28,839 nucleotides of DNA from Methylaequor sp002691245 (GCA_002691245.1 NZHH01000059.1:1-28839); one strand, 5' to 3'; positions 16,430 to 24,782 are shown, counted from the stretch's first letter. Made by a program: numbers and translations. Notes: generated by a model not told the origin, from the letters alone.

Positions 16430-18409
16430 TTAGTAATGTGAGGCGTAGTATTTTTCTAATGCTTTACTTCCATAAAGATAAGCACCCTTTTTGTTTGCAA
16501 ACCAAACCACTTTTTTTGCCCAGTCGTTATCATCTACCCATTCTTCATCTTTACGAACAATTAAATATTTCTTTTTTGATTCTTTTAACTTAATTTTTTT
16601 TCCTTCAAGGACAGACTGATAAAATTCTAGAACATTGAAATCACTTGAAATCTCAATATTATTAGTTCTTTTTGGAAGTTTTAACATTTCATAGTTTAAG
16701 CGTATAGATTGTTCTACCAAAGACTTGTATTTTGATAAACTTGGATCATTTTCTAAAAGTTTACTGATTAAAAGTGACTCACAATCTCTATAAAAATTGA
16801 ATATTGATTCATCTTCATATAACTTAATCAACATAAATTCATCGTGAGGCCACCATATATTGAGCCATTTTTTAGAAAATTGATATTCAGGTCCTCCATC
16901 TTGAATTATTTTTGCAGCTTTTAAGAAATGTTCTTTGACTTTAAAGATCTCAGGATAATTTTTCTTTTCAAGTGAATTAAAATACTCAAAAATATTGTTA
17001 TAGTTTTCACTAGTTAAATGATTAAAAATAATAATCGGAATTTGTATAATTTTGTTAAAATACAAAAATGCTGTCATCCATGAAAATGCCCTAACCTTCA
17101 CCCACTCTTTTTTAGGCAATGAAGAAGTGGAAATGACAAGCTTTTGTTTTTCAGGAACTCCAAAATCGTCCTGAGCAAACGATCCATGCATATTTAAAAT
17201 ATTTGTATCAACCGTTTCCATTTGAAATTTCTTTTGATAACTCTCGTCTCCCATCTCAGAGTTAGGAAGAATGGATAAGTTATTAAATTGAATTCTGTTA
17301 TGTTGACCATTTTCTATTAGCCTTGAAACACCTTCTGTAAAGGAACAATAAGTTTCTCCAGGAAGACCAAGTATCAAATCAGAATAAGTAGGAACACCGT
17401 CTCTAGTAAATCTTGTTTGGAGGTCTTCATAAGTATTTAATGATATGTTATCTCTTTTAATATTTAATAATGTATGTTCATCTAAAGACTGCATTGATAG
17501 TGTAACACCTTTATTTAAACCAGAATCAGCAAGTATCTTCTGTGTGATATATGCTCTTTCTGTGGCATTCTTTGTATTTTGAACTGATAATGCTTTTGGA
17601 TAACCTGTTAATAATTTTTTCGTTGAGGCGTATTTCGCTATATCAATATCTCTTTTTAAAATTCCAAAATTTGCATCACAACAAAAAATAAATTCAATTT
17701 TTTTTTTCGAAAACCAATCAATTTCAGCTTGTAGCCTATCTATTTCAAATTTATTTAATTTTGCAGCGGTAGCTGAACCCCAATCACAAAATGTGCATTT
17801 AAAAGGACAACCTCTATTAGTTTCCCAAAGAATTAACCATTCATCGTTTGGATATTTTTTTATTAATTCATCAAATACCCCGTTTAAATATGGAGAAGGT
17901 ATATCCTCTAAATTTCCAATTCTACTGGGCTTAGGATTCGTAACAAATTCACCTGATTCTTTCAAAAATGAAATTCCTTCAACATCAACTATTTTTTTTT
18001 TTCCTATAGATTCTACTAAATTTAAAAAAACTTTTTCGCCTTCTCCATTCACTACAAAATCAATAAATTTATGTGATTCTAAGAAATCTTTAGAGTTATC
18101 CGGAACTTGTGGTCCACCAAAGATGATTTTAATTTTTTTATTACGATTCTTCAATTCTTTTGCTATTGCAAGTGATAATTGCTCATTCCAAGAATATAGA
18201 CTAAAGCCAACAATATCTGCAGCCTCAAACTGCCTTACAGCATCGCTCACCTTTATTCTCTTAAATAATGGTGGCAAGAATTTATACTTATCTCTATTTT
18301 TTGAATATTTCTGAAAATAAGTTTGAAGAACACCCGCAGCATATGGCAAATAGTGGGCTCCGGAAAAACTATTGTTAATTTGACTTATACCAACTTTAAC
18401 TTGTCTCAT
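16430..18409 (-). CDS. Cobalamin-binding-type radical SAM enzyme
   Basis: I choose ATG 18409-18407 (MRQVKVGISQ) as start. The longer frame to 18496 adds 29 residues unlike this family and runs deep into the upstream gene. The 659-residue protein opens with a B12-binding-like Rossmann region (residues about 1-135, including AADIVGFSLYSW, IIFGGPQVP and VVNGEGE). It continues into a radical SAM barrel with the cluster motif CPFKCTFCDW, cysteines 201, 205 and 208. Further barrel elements are FIFCCDANFGI, TLSMQS and YSDLILGLPGET. A long C-terminal part has no motif I know. Such enzymes commonly C-methylate or rearrange unactivated carbons. With a second radical SAM at 20413 and a methyltransferase nearby, sugar-branch chemistry is possible. 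The DxHxxG cobalamin-ligand motif is not obvious, so base-off binding is plausible but unproven. Confidence 0.88.
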   Translation of the reverse strand: MRQVKVGISQINNSFSGAHYLPYAAGVLQTYFQKYSKNRDKYKFLPPLFKRIKVSDAVRQFEAADIVGFSLYSWNEQLSLAIAKELKNRNKKIKIIFGGPQVPDNSKDFLESHKFIDFVVNGEGEKVFLNLVESIGKKKIVDVEGISFLKESGEFVTNPKPSRIGNLEDIPSPYLNGVFDELIKKYPNDEWLILWETNRGCPFKCTFCDWGSATAAKLNKFEIDRLQAEIDWFSKKKIEFIFCCDANFGILKRDIDIAKYASTKKLLTGYPKALSVQNTKNATERAYITQKILADSGLNKGVTLSMQSLDEHTLLNIKRDNISLNTYEDLQTRFTRDGVPTYSDLILGLPGETYCSFTEGVSRLIENGQHNRIQFNNLSILPNSEMGDESYQKKFQMETVDTNILNMHGSFAQDDFGVPEKQKLVISTSSLPKKEWVKVRAFSWMTAFLYFNKIIQIPIIIFNHLTSENYNNIFEYFNSLEKKNYPEIFKVKEHFLKAAKIIQDGGPEYQFSKKWLNIWWPHDEFMLIKLYEDESIFNFYRDCESLLISKLLENDPSLSKYKSLVEQSIRLNYEMLKLPKRTNNIEISSDFNVLEFYQSVLEGKKIKLKESKKKYLIVRKDEEWVDDNDWAKKVVWFANKKGAYLYGSKALEKYYASHY

Positions 18410-19655
18410 AATTTCTGTATACCATTTTCTCACATTTTTCCAATATTTTTGGTAAATTATTAAGACTATAATATTTTTCATAAACTTTACGAGCATTTTT
18501 CCTTAATTTAATCGACAGCGATTTATTTTTAGCTAAAATTTTTAATTTCCTTACGAACTCTCTTCCTGTTGAAGCAGATAAGCAAGCTTTGTTTCTGAAC
18601 AATTCAGGGAAACCTTTAAAAGTCTCCTTATGGAGAAGTAAACAAGGGTAGCCACTACATATATTTGGTAACTTGTAACCTGATGTGGGTGGATATTTTA
18701 CTGCATGAAGAACAATATCAGAGTTAAGAATTTTCATATATAAATCATCCAAATATCCACAAAATTTAACATTCTTAAATTTGCTTAGAATTTTTTTTAA
18801 TTTATGTAAATTATTTTTATTTTCTCCAACTATATGAAATTCAAATTCAGTTAACTCCTCTGAATATTGTGATAATATTTCATATGCTAAAAATTCTAAA
18901 TTAGATTGTGCAAAAGTTGTTTGAGTTGTTCCAATTAGTGCAACAATTTTTTTCTTTCCTGATTTAAATGATGGTTCTTTATTTTTTAAATCTCTTGTAG
19001 GATGATTAAAATAGATTACTGTAGGTTTATTTTTAAAAATTTTCCTATTGATTTTTCCACAATAAATAGATGGGCATAAATTAAGGTTTACCATTTTTAC
19101 TCTATTTCTGTAAAAAAAATTATTTAGTAAAAGTTTTAGATAAAATAATTGGTTTTTAAAAAGAAAATTTTCTTTTTTATCGTTAGTATACCTCATAACA
19201 TATTCAGAATTATGCAAACCCCATACAACCAAAGGAACATTTGAATTATAATAGACTGGAAAAATATCCTGAAAGCTAAATACAAAGTCAGGGTTTACCA
19301 AGTTGACAACATTAGAAAATTCCTCTGAATATTTTTGGCTTTCTTTCATTGCTAAAAGTTTCATTTTTATAGAATCGTAAATATTTTGTGAAATGTTTTT
19401 ATGGATAGAATTAATTAAATCGACAATAAAAAAGTTTTCTATCTTCCCTTGATTCTTTAGTAAATTGAGGCTTTGTTCAATTTTAAGGTCTCTTTTAATC
19501 CATACTTTATTAGTTATCAGAAGTGTTATTGAAATGTTTCTGGATTTAAAATAGTCAAAAATAATTTTAAATATCTCAACATCACCATTAAAAAACTTTT
19601 TGTCAAGGAACCCTAAATGACCAATTTCTGCATTAAGAATTAGTTTGAGGGCCAT
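18396..19655 (-). CDS. Probable GT-B fold glycosyltransferase
   Basis: This 419-residue protein starts with ATG at 19655 and has no family motif that names it securely. The first half reads as a Rossmann-type domain (ISITLLITNKVW, PDFVFSFQDI, PLVVWGLHNSEYV). After a linker the second half resembles a GT4 nucleotide-binding domain: KKIVALIGTTQTT, EFHIVGENKN, VKFCGYLDD, then DIVLHAVKYPPTSGYKLPNI and the terminal helices with LRKNARKVYEKYYS. The usual EX7E pair is not clear, since the region corresponding to it is TSGYKLPNICSGYPCLLL. A glycosyltransferase acting on a lipid-linked intermediate is my best reading. It sits between a methyltransferase gene, 5 bases upstream, and the radical SAM gene that overlaps its 3' end by 14 bases. 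Confidence 0.65.
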   Translation of the reverse strand: MALKLILNAEIGHLGFLDKKFFNGDVEIFKIIFDYFKSRNISITLLITNKVWIKRDLKIEQSLNLLKNQGKIENFFIVDLINSIHKNISQNIYDSIKMKLLAMKESQKYSEEFSNVVNLVNPDFVFSFQDIFPVYYNSNVPLVVWGLHNSEYVMRYTNDKKENFLFKNQLFYLKLLLNNFFYRNRVKMVNLNLCPSIYCGKINRKIFKNKPTVIYFNHPTRDLKNKEPSFKSGKKKIVALIGTTQTTFAQSNLEFLAYEILSQYSEELTEFEFHIVGENKNNLHKLKKILSKFKNVKFCGYLDDLYMKILNSDIVLHAVKYPPTSGYKLPNICSGYPCLLLHKETFKGFPELFRNKACLSASTGREFVRKLKILAKNKSLSIKLRKNARKVYEKYYSLNNLPKILEKCEKMVYRNYETS

Positions 19656-19660
19656 AAAAT

Positions 19661-20413
19661 TTAAAATTGAAAAAAAGAGACTCTTGAAGCATAGCGAAAT
19701 CTCTCTAATTTTATATTATTTAAACTAACTTGTTCCATAAGCGCAATCGTTTCCCCAGGAGCATCACTATCATTTAACTCGTCAAAAGCTAAAATTGAAC
19801 CTTTGCAAAGTCTAGGTTTAATTGCTTTCAGAACATCCCTAGTTGGTTTATAAATATCAAAATCAAAATAAGCTAAAGAGATAATAGTTTCTGGAAATCT
19901 TTTTAAATAACCAACAATTTTTTTTGAGGCATCTCCTTTCACAATTTCATACTTTTTTATATGAGATAGTGGATTTAGAGATTCCTGCGTTTTCATTAAA
20001 GAGTCAAGGTATTTTATATAATCTTTTGTTGTAGAGAGACTTTTCTCGAACATCATCTCATTTTTTCCATCAAGCTTATTAATATTTTTAAGACCTTCAA
20101 ATGTATCAAATAATACAATTTTTCTATGTCTGTTATACGGCTCGTAAATACTTCTTAATGACGAAAAAATTGCTCCATTATTTCCCCATCTAGTACCAAA
20201 TTCAAAAATATTTCCGTGAAGATTAATAATTTTTTTATAAAGATGATTCATTAATAAAATTCTTGATAAGTTCTTTGAATCTAAAAAAAGCCCAAGATTA
20301 GATAAAACTTGTTCGTTAGGAATTGGGTTTTTATTAAATAAATCAATCAGGGATTTTCTATTTAATAATTCACTTTCAGAATCTTTAGTGTAATTTTTAA
20401 TTTTGCTTTTCAT
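19661..20413 (-). CDS. TylF/MycF-like SAM-dependent O-methyltransferase
   Basis: At 250 residues this matches macrocin-type (TylF/MycF) sugar O-methyltransferases. Recognisable elements are the SAM loop EFGTRWG at 71-77, LFDTFEGL at 101-108 and the family's FDFDIYKPT at 183-191, where acidic residues bind metal in characterised members. AFDELND at 209-215 supplies further acidic residues. It probably methylates a hydroxyl of a nucleotide-linked or lipid-linked sugar. ATG 20413 shares one base with the stop of the upstream radical SAM gene (TAATG). Homologues occur in both antibiotic and lipopolysaccharide clusters, and the surface-glycan setting here favours the latter. Acceptor position and sugar are unknown. 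Confidence 0.85.
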   Translation of the reverse strand: MKSKIKNYTKDSESELLNRKSLIDLFNKNPIPNEQVLSNLGLFLDSKNLSRILLMNHLYKKIINLHGNIFEFGTRWGNNGAIFSSLRSIYEPYNRHRKIVLFDTFEGLKNINKLDGKNEMMFEKSLSTTKDYIKYLDSLMKTQESLNPLSHIKKYEIVKGDASKKIVGYLKRFPETIISLAYFDFDIYKPTRDVLKAIKPRLCKGSILAFDELNDSDAPGETIALMEQVSLNNIKLERFRYASRVSFFQF

Positions 20414-21708
20414 TAGTAAGACATCTCTCTTTCCCTTAAATATTTTTGTACTTCTTTGATATTAAATATTATTTCATCACGTGATAAAGACTTTCCAAAA
20501 GGAGTCGTAGACTCATATTCAAAAGGTAGACCAGAGTCTTCATCCTCATCAAATCGGTATAAAAGATGAGCATGTTGCGATAAATCATCATAGATATGTT
20601 TGATTCCGTATTTTTTTGGGTTTTGATAAAACGGTGAACCAGGAACAGGAGCAAATCCTGATACAGCGACATAATCGGGCTTGACTGAATCAAGAAAATC
20701 AATAGTTTTCTTTAAAACATCTTTTGACTCTCCAGGTAAGCCAAAAATCAAACAAACTTTTACTTTGATACCGTATTTTCTGCATAATTCTATGTATTTT
20801 ATATTGTTAGCTATACTTTTTGATGGCTTATTTGAAATCTCTAAAACCATATCAGAGTCAACGCTCTCAATTCCAAGAGCTAATTCTTTCAAGCCGGTCT
20901 GAGATGCAATTTTAAGAAGCTCTTCACTTCCTAAAGGAACTGTTTGCCCCCTCCAAATAATATCTTGTTTTCCTATCGCCTCTAAGTAAGGGACTGCAAC
21001 TTTTTTGTTTACTGGAATACATACTTCATCTCTTAAATTAATACCCTCAACTCCATATTTTTTTTTTAAATATTCAATTTCATTTGTAATTTTTTCAAAA
21101 GAATTGTATTCAAAAACAGGAGGATTATTGTAAACACAAAATCTACAACTAAAAGAACAACCTCTTGAAAAATATGCTCCTGTGCCAGCTACACCTCCAT
21201 ATTTTTCAAAGTGAAGATTATTTACTATTTTTTCTTTTTCAATAAAGTCTCGTCTTGGAAAGTCAAACTCGTTGAATTTATTTATTTTTGCTTTTTGAAT
21301 AACCCCTTTAGTCTTTTCTTCTTTTTTTATGAAATTACTAATAACCTCTTTTAATGTATCTTCAGCTGTTCCTTGCAGAACACAATCACAATTTTCTAAT
21401 GTTTGTGCAGACATATGATCTGCATGTGTACCGCCAATAATCGTAAGTGCTTTACTATTTTGAAGTTTAATTTTTTTTGAAATCTCATAAACCTCATCTG
21501 CATCTGCTGATTTCATCAACCAGAAAAGGAAAATATCAGCGCTTTCTGGATCAAATATATTTTTTTTATCCCTCAGATCCTCTACTTTTACTTCTAAAGA
21601 AGTGAAGCTTTGTCTTATTAAAGTCGCATAATAAAGCTCCCACAGAGGTTGAAGCTTCATTGGGTTTTTCCAATAAGACCAAGATGGTATAATTACTTTA
21701 CAAATCAT
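20413..21708 (-). CDS. Cobalamin-binding-type radical SAM enzyme (second)
   Basis: This 431-residue protein has an N-terminal B12-binding-like domain (roughly 1-120, with ADIFLFWLMKSADADE, LTIIGGTHADHMS and VLQGTAEDTL). A radical SAM core follows, with CSFSCRFC (cysteines 184, 188, 191) and then GINLRDE, WRGQTVP, LALGIESVDS and VKVCLIFGLPGES. THADH in the first domain resembles the cobalamin-binding GGxH area of the family. It is shorter than the partner at 16430 and not a close copy. Start ATG 21708 overlaps the SDR stop as ATGA. Two such enzymes in one operon suggest two distinct carbon-skeleton or methyl-transfer steps on the same glycan precursor, which is inference. The C-terminus shows no extra domain. 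Confidence 0.88.
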   Translation of the reverse strand: MICKVIIPSWSYWKNPMKLQPLWELYYATLIRQSFTSLEVKVEDLRDKKNIFDPESADIFLFWLMKSADADEVYEISKKIKLQNSKALTIIGGTHADHMSAQTLENCDCVLQGTAEDTLKEVISNFIKKEEKTKGVIQKAKINKFNEFDFPRRDFIEKEKIVNNLHFEKYGGVAGTGAYFSRGCSFSCRFCVYNNPPVFEYNSFEKITNEIEYLKKKYGVEGINLRDEVCIPVNKKVAVPYLEAIGKQDIIWRGQTVPLGSEELLKIASQTGLKELALGIESVDSDMVLEISNKPSKSIANNIKYIELCRKYGIKVKVCLIFGLPGESKDVLKKTIDFLDSVKPDYVAVSGFAPVPGSPFYQNPKKYGIKHIYDDLSQHAHLLYRFDEDEDSGLPFEYESTTPFGKSLSRDEIIFNIKEVQKYLREREMSY

Positions 21709-22664
21709 TTTTTATTTTTTTCAAACCATTTAATTGTTTTTAACAAACCTTCATCAATAGTCGTAAGTTCAAAAGAAGAAAGATTTTGTTTCATTTTTTC
21801 AAGAGAAAATTCAAATTCAATTTTTTTATTCTTAGATTTCTTAAAAACTACTTTTTTATAATCGAAATTCATTAAATTGCAAATTTTTTGAATTATATCT
21901 GATAATCTAAAAGATCTGTAATAACCTATATTAATCGGTGAGCAATTTTTACTTAATATTTTCAATAAAATATTTATGACATCTCCGGCATATATTATGT
22001 TTCTTTTTTCATTTGGCGAACCGTAGAAAGTCAAACTTTTTGGATTTCTACTAATTCTTTCTATTATTGAAGGTATAAAGTGAGCCTCGTCACCATAAAA
22101 ATGATCGTATTCTCCATAAATTAAAGAGGGTCTAACAATGATAGATTTCATCTTTTTTGTAGGATGATTATTTATATAAGTGGTAAAATTTTCGAAGAAC
22201 CTAGTCATATGTCCTATACCATACCAGTTTTTTGGAGGATTATTAGAAAAAAAATCCTCTTCTTTATTTATTTTTTTTTCAGAGTAACCAGTGGTTGAGC
22301 TCATCCAAACAAAATTCTTGACATTATTCAACCAACAATTGTAAATCAAGTTATTGAAAATTTTAATATTATAATAAAGGGGTGTAATTGAATCCTTCAT
22401 TAAAACTTTAGAGGTAGCAAGTTTACCAGCAAAGTTAAAAACCGTGTCAGTTGATTCCAAAATTCTTTTTAGATTCTCACTTTTTGTTATATCAATTTTT
22501 AAGGGTCTAATATTTCTCCCTTTTACTTTTGGGGGGTTTTGAAAGTAAACGGCTTTAACATTAACACCTTCCAAATTATTTATTTTTTTTAAAAGGTGAG
22601 TTCCAATCATTCCAGATGAACCAAAAACAACATAGTTTCCTTTTTTTAATTTCACACTACTCAA
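21705..22664 (-). CDS. Extended SDR-like protein with altered catalytic motif
   Basis: This 319-residue protein has a recognisable SDR cofactor site (VFGSSGMIG at 13-21), VFNFAGKLA near 75-83, VWMSSTTGY at 119-127 and RPSLIYGEYD in the substrate half. The region that should hold the catalytic Tyr-Lys pair reads WYGIGHMTR (147-155). Y148 is kept, but the position matching the lysine of its relative at 14491 is T154. It may be a low-activity or non-catalytic relative or use other residues. The start is TTG 22664, with GAGG six bases upstream; a GTG at 22655 is the alternative. Its stop overlaps the radical SAM gene as ATGA. The 3' end of the reductase/ParB-like gene overlaps its start by 8 bases. 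Confidence 0.78.
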   Translation of the reverse strand: MSSVKLKKGNYVVFGSSGMIGTHLLKKINNLEGVNVKAVYFQNPPKVKGRNIRPLKIDITKSENLKRILESTDTVFNFAGKLATSKVLMKDSITPLYYNIKIFNNLIYNCWLNNVKNFVWMSSTTGYSEKKINKEEDFFSNNPPKNWYGIGHMTRFFENFTTYINNHPTKKMKSIIVRPSLIYGEYDHFYGDEAHFIPSIIERISRNPKSLTFYGSPNEKRNIIYAGDVINILLKILSKNCSPINIGYYRSFRLSDIIQKICNLMNFDYKKVVFKKSKNKKIEFEFSLEKMKQNLSSFELTTIDEGLLKTIKWFEKNKK

Positions 22665-23142
22665 TTATAGCCTCAATAGGGAAATTATTACCATAGGCTA
22701 TGACCCAACCCCAATATCTTAACTGACCCTCATATAAAGAGTACCCACTTCTCTTTTTTTTCAATTTAATAGGTTTCAAAATATCATTCTCTTTTATTTC
22801 CTTAGCTATTTCTATGGGGCTTGGAGAAAAATTATAAGTATTCTTTTTTGCCTGCTCAATGTTTGTATAAAATTTTCCTGAAAAAGATTCTACAATTTGT
22901 ATTTCACTTGGCAACACCCTTACAACCTTCACTTCAAATTCTTTATTAATTTTTTCAAAAAAGTCTTTTGATATTATTGTTGAATCAAACATTATGTTTT
23001 CTTTTAAATTTGATAAATTACTTGTTTGAAAAATTGGAATTGCTCCATTGTAACTCAACCACTGAAGGATAACTTGAGAAGGCTTGAGTCTATATACCTC
23101 AGATATTTCTTTTATACGTACAGATGAAAAGATTTTATTCAC
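22657..23142 (-). CDS. C-terminal part of interrupted aldo/keto reductase plus ParB-like domain
   Basis: This frame continues the reductase that begins at 23737; the two frames differ by one base inside the poly-A tract at 23180-23197. Read through a 17-base tract, the join gives FLAYSPFGSS leading into this segment. That is the expected seventh barrel strand of an AKR, followed here by PSQVILQWLS and IPIFQTSNLSNLKENI. After about residue 70 a second domain starts: VVRVLPSEIQIVES, then SPIEIAKEIKENDILKPIKL, then GYSLYEGQLRYWGW and FPIEAIIE. This order matches the ParB/sulfiredoxin-like N-terminal fold (IPxxEI, helix, LxPI, GxxxIxGxRRxxA, IPAIV). The usual ERR is EGQLR here. The GTG at 23142 is probably not a genuine start. 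Restored, the protein would be 359 residues. Confidence 0.72.
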   Translation of the reverse strand: MNKIFSSVRIKEISEVYRLKPSQVILQWLSYNGAIPIFQTSNLSNLKENIMFDSTIISKDFFEKINKEFEVKVVRVLPSEIQIVESFSGKFYTNIEQAKKNTYNFSPSPIEIAKEIKENDILKPIKLKKKRSGYSLYEGQLRYWGWVIAYGNNFPIEAIIE

Positions 23143-23737
23143 CTGTTTCGATGAACCAAATGGGCTGTAAGCAAGAAAATTTTTTTTTTTTTTTTTTACA
23201 AAAATTCAATAGGTTCTCTTCAACTGATCTCTCAAATAAGTTGTATTCGTTTTGAATGGTTTTAATTTTTAACTTACCCATAGATAATTTAAGAAATCTA
23301 TCTAAATATTTCTTTGTTACATTGCAAAGCCCAACGTATTTAATTTTTTTCATTGAATAGGCTTCGTACAAGGACTCAATTATTTTTAAATCATCAACAT
23401 TATAGTTTGGCCAATGAAGCTGGATTATATCAATACAATCGCGATTTAATCTTCTCAAACTTTCATTAATAGATTGAAGTATGTTTTTTTTATAATTAAT
23501 AGGTGAAATCTTTGTTGCTATAACAACTTCATCATTTTTTTTAAAAGCTTTTCCCAGTAGATATTCAGAAAATCCTTTATGGTAATCCTCTGCAGTATCA
23601 AAAAAAAAAACTCCTTCTTCATAAACTTTATTTAGAAAATAAATCCTGCTCTTTTCAGAACAGAAATTCCTAGATTTTTTTTCTCCTATTCCATAAGTCC
23701 CAAATCCAAATTTAATTTTTTTTTTTTTTAAATTCAT
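23135..23737 (-). CDS. N-terminal part of interrupted aldo/keto reductase
   Basis: From ATG 23737 this frame encodes the first half of an aldo/keto reductase with all four catalytic residues: D47 and Y52 (FFDTAEDY), K76 (VIATKIS) and H108 (IQLHWPNY). YVGLCNVTKKYLDRF and IQNEYNLFERSVE are the next barrel strands. The frame then enters an 18-base poly-A tract and ends in an unrelated tail (FSCLQPIWFIETGE). The proper continuation lies in the next frame at 22657-23142. Codons 3-8 fall on another poly-A tract of 14 bases, so both ends of the half are exposed to slippage. As read, the gene is broken. Whether this is a sequencing error, a recent mutation or phase variation cannot be decided from one sequence. 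It starts 4 bases after the E1-beta-like gene. Confidence 0.8.
   Translation of the reverse strand: MNLKKKKIKFGFGTYGIGEKKSRNFCSEKSRIYFLNKVYEEGVFFFDTAEDYHKGFSEYLLGKAFKKNDEVVIATKISPINYKKNILQSINESLRRLNRDCIDIIQLHWPNYNVDDLKIIESLYEAYSMKKIKYVGLCNVTKKYLDRFLKLSMGKLKIKTIQNEYNLFERSVEENLLNFCKKKKKKFSCLQPIWFIETGE
23180..23197. repeat. 18-base homopolymer (T on +, A on coding strand) at the reductase frameshift
   Basis: Eighteen T residues on the + strand, the longest homopolymer I found in the window; other long tracts are 11-14. A length of 17 or 20 would fuse the two open frames into one reductase gene. At 18 the reductase terminates early. Confidence 0.92.
23716..23729. repeat. 14-base homopolymer directly after the reductase start codon
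   Basis: Fourteen T on the + strand, read as A across codons 3-8 of the reductase. A one-base length change here would abolish the frame within the first ten codons. Confidence 0.9.
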
Positions 23738-23741
23738 TTAA

Positions 23742-24782
23742 TCAAAGTGGGCCTTTAAATCTTTTTTCATTACTAAAAAATTCAATTCCTTCCAAATTCA
23801 TAGGTTCAATCTGTAAGATTTCTTCAACCGCTCTTATTATATTTTCTGCATTTGGATAAAATGCATTTTCTAAATGTCTTGCAGTTGGACAAGGAACATG
23901 TTTGAATCCCAACCTTTGAACAGGTTTTTCTAAAGAATTAAAACATTCTTTTGACACAATAGCAGCTATTTCCGAACTAACACCACTGAAAGTCCAGTCA
24001 CAATCAACAACTAAACATTTCTTTGTTTTTTTCACTGAATTAATAATTATTTTTTTGTCTAAAGGATACAAAGTTCTAGGGTCAACAATTTCAACATTTA
24101 TATTTCTTTTTTTTAAAATTTCTGCTGCAAATATTGCTTCTACATTCATCCATGATATGGCAACAATTGTAATATCTGTTCCTTTTTTTATTATTTTACC
24201 TTTACCAATTGGAATCTCAAACGAATCCTCTCTAATTTTTTGTTCCGACCAATATAACCATCTATGTTCAAAAAAAATGACAGGATTTTTGTCTCTTATC
24301 GCTGATGTTAAAAGACCTTTTACATCTCGCGGAGATGAAGGAGCAATTACTTTAAAACCGGGTATGTGTGTGAAAAAGGATAATAAACTTTTACTATGTT
24401 GCGCTCCTTGGCCAAAGCCTCTCCCAATAATTACTCTAAAAACTATTGGAAGGGGTATAGTACCATGGACATAATATTGAAATGGAGAAATTATATTTGC
24501 TAATTGATTCATTCCCAGAATAAAAAAATCAGATCTAATGTGAACATGAATAGGTTTTAAACCCTTGACTGCAGATCCAAAAACAAAACCAGTCATTGCG
24601 TCCTCTGATATGGGAGTATCAAAACATCTATTAGATCCAAATTTCTCTTCTAATCCCTCAGTTGTTCCAAAAGCCTTGGCATGACTTGTAATCCCAATAC
24701 CACAAATAAATACATTTTTATCTTTCTCCATTTCAGAGTAGGTTGCCTGTCTGATGGCCTCTTGATAACTAATCATTTTCAT
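23742..24782 (-). CDS. E1 beta-like subunit of a thiamine-diphosphate 2-oxoacid enzyme
   Basis: This 346-residue protein resembles the beta subunit of pyruvate/acetoin/branched-chain 2-oxoacid dehydrogenase E1. It shows SYQEAIRQA at 5-13, DTPISED at 55-61 with the family's catalytic E60, FGQGAQHS at 123-130 and PGFKVIAPSSP at 141-151. IVDPRTLYPLD and CPTARHLENAFYPN lie in the C-terminal half. Length and motif order are normal. It is encoded directly after the alpha-like gene with a 14-base overlap; ATG 24776 is a possible shorter start. No lipoyl transferase (E2) or dihydrolipoyl dehydrogenase (E3) is nearby. The pair may therefore transfer a two-carbon unit to a sugar, as proposed for the PDH-like AviB1/AviB2 proteins of avilamycin biosynthesis, instead of feeding central metabolism. 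That role is inference. Confidence 0.9.
   Translation of the reverse strand: MKMISYQEAIRQATYSEMEKDKNVFICGIGITSHAKAFGTTEGLEEKFGSNRCFDTPISEDAMTGFVFGSAVKGLKPIHVHIRSDFFILGMNQLANIISPFQYYVHGTIPLPIVFRVIIGRGFGQGAQHSKSLLSFFTHIPGFKVIAPSSPRDVKGLLTSAIRDKNPVIFFEHRWLYWSEQKIREDSFEIPIGKGKIIKKGTDITIVAISWMNVEAIFAAEILKKRNINVEIVDPRTLYPLDKKIIINSVKKTKKCLVVDCDWTFSGVSSEIAAIVSKECFNSLEKPVQRLGFKHVPCPTARHLENAFYPNAENIIRAVEEILQIEPMNLEGIEFFSNEKRFKGPL

Noticed and set aside
17793..18314. Plus-strand open frame of 173 codons
   Set aside because: It is antisense to the radical SAM gene at 16430 and has no family signature; length alone is expected in AT-rich antisense frames.
24055..24474. Plus-strand open frame of 139 codons
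   Set aside because: It is antisense to the E1-beta-like gene, which matches its family over the full length.
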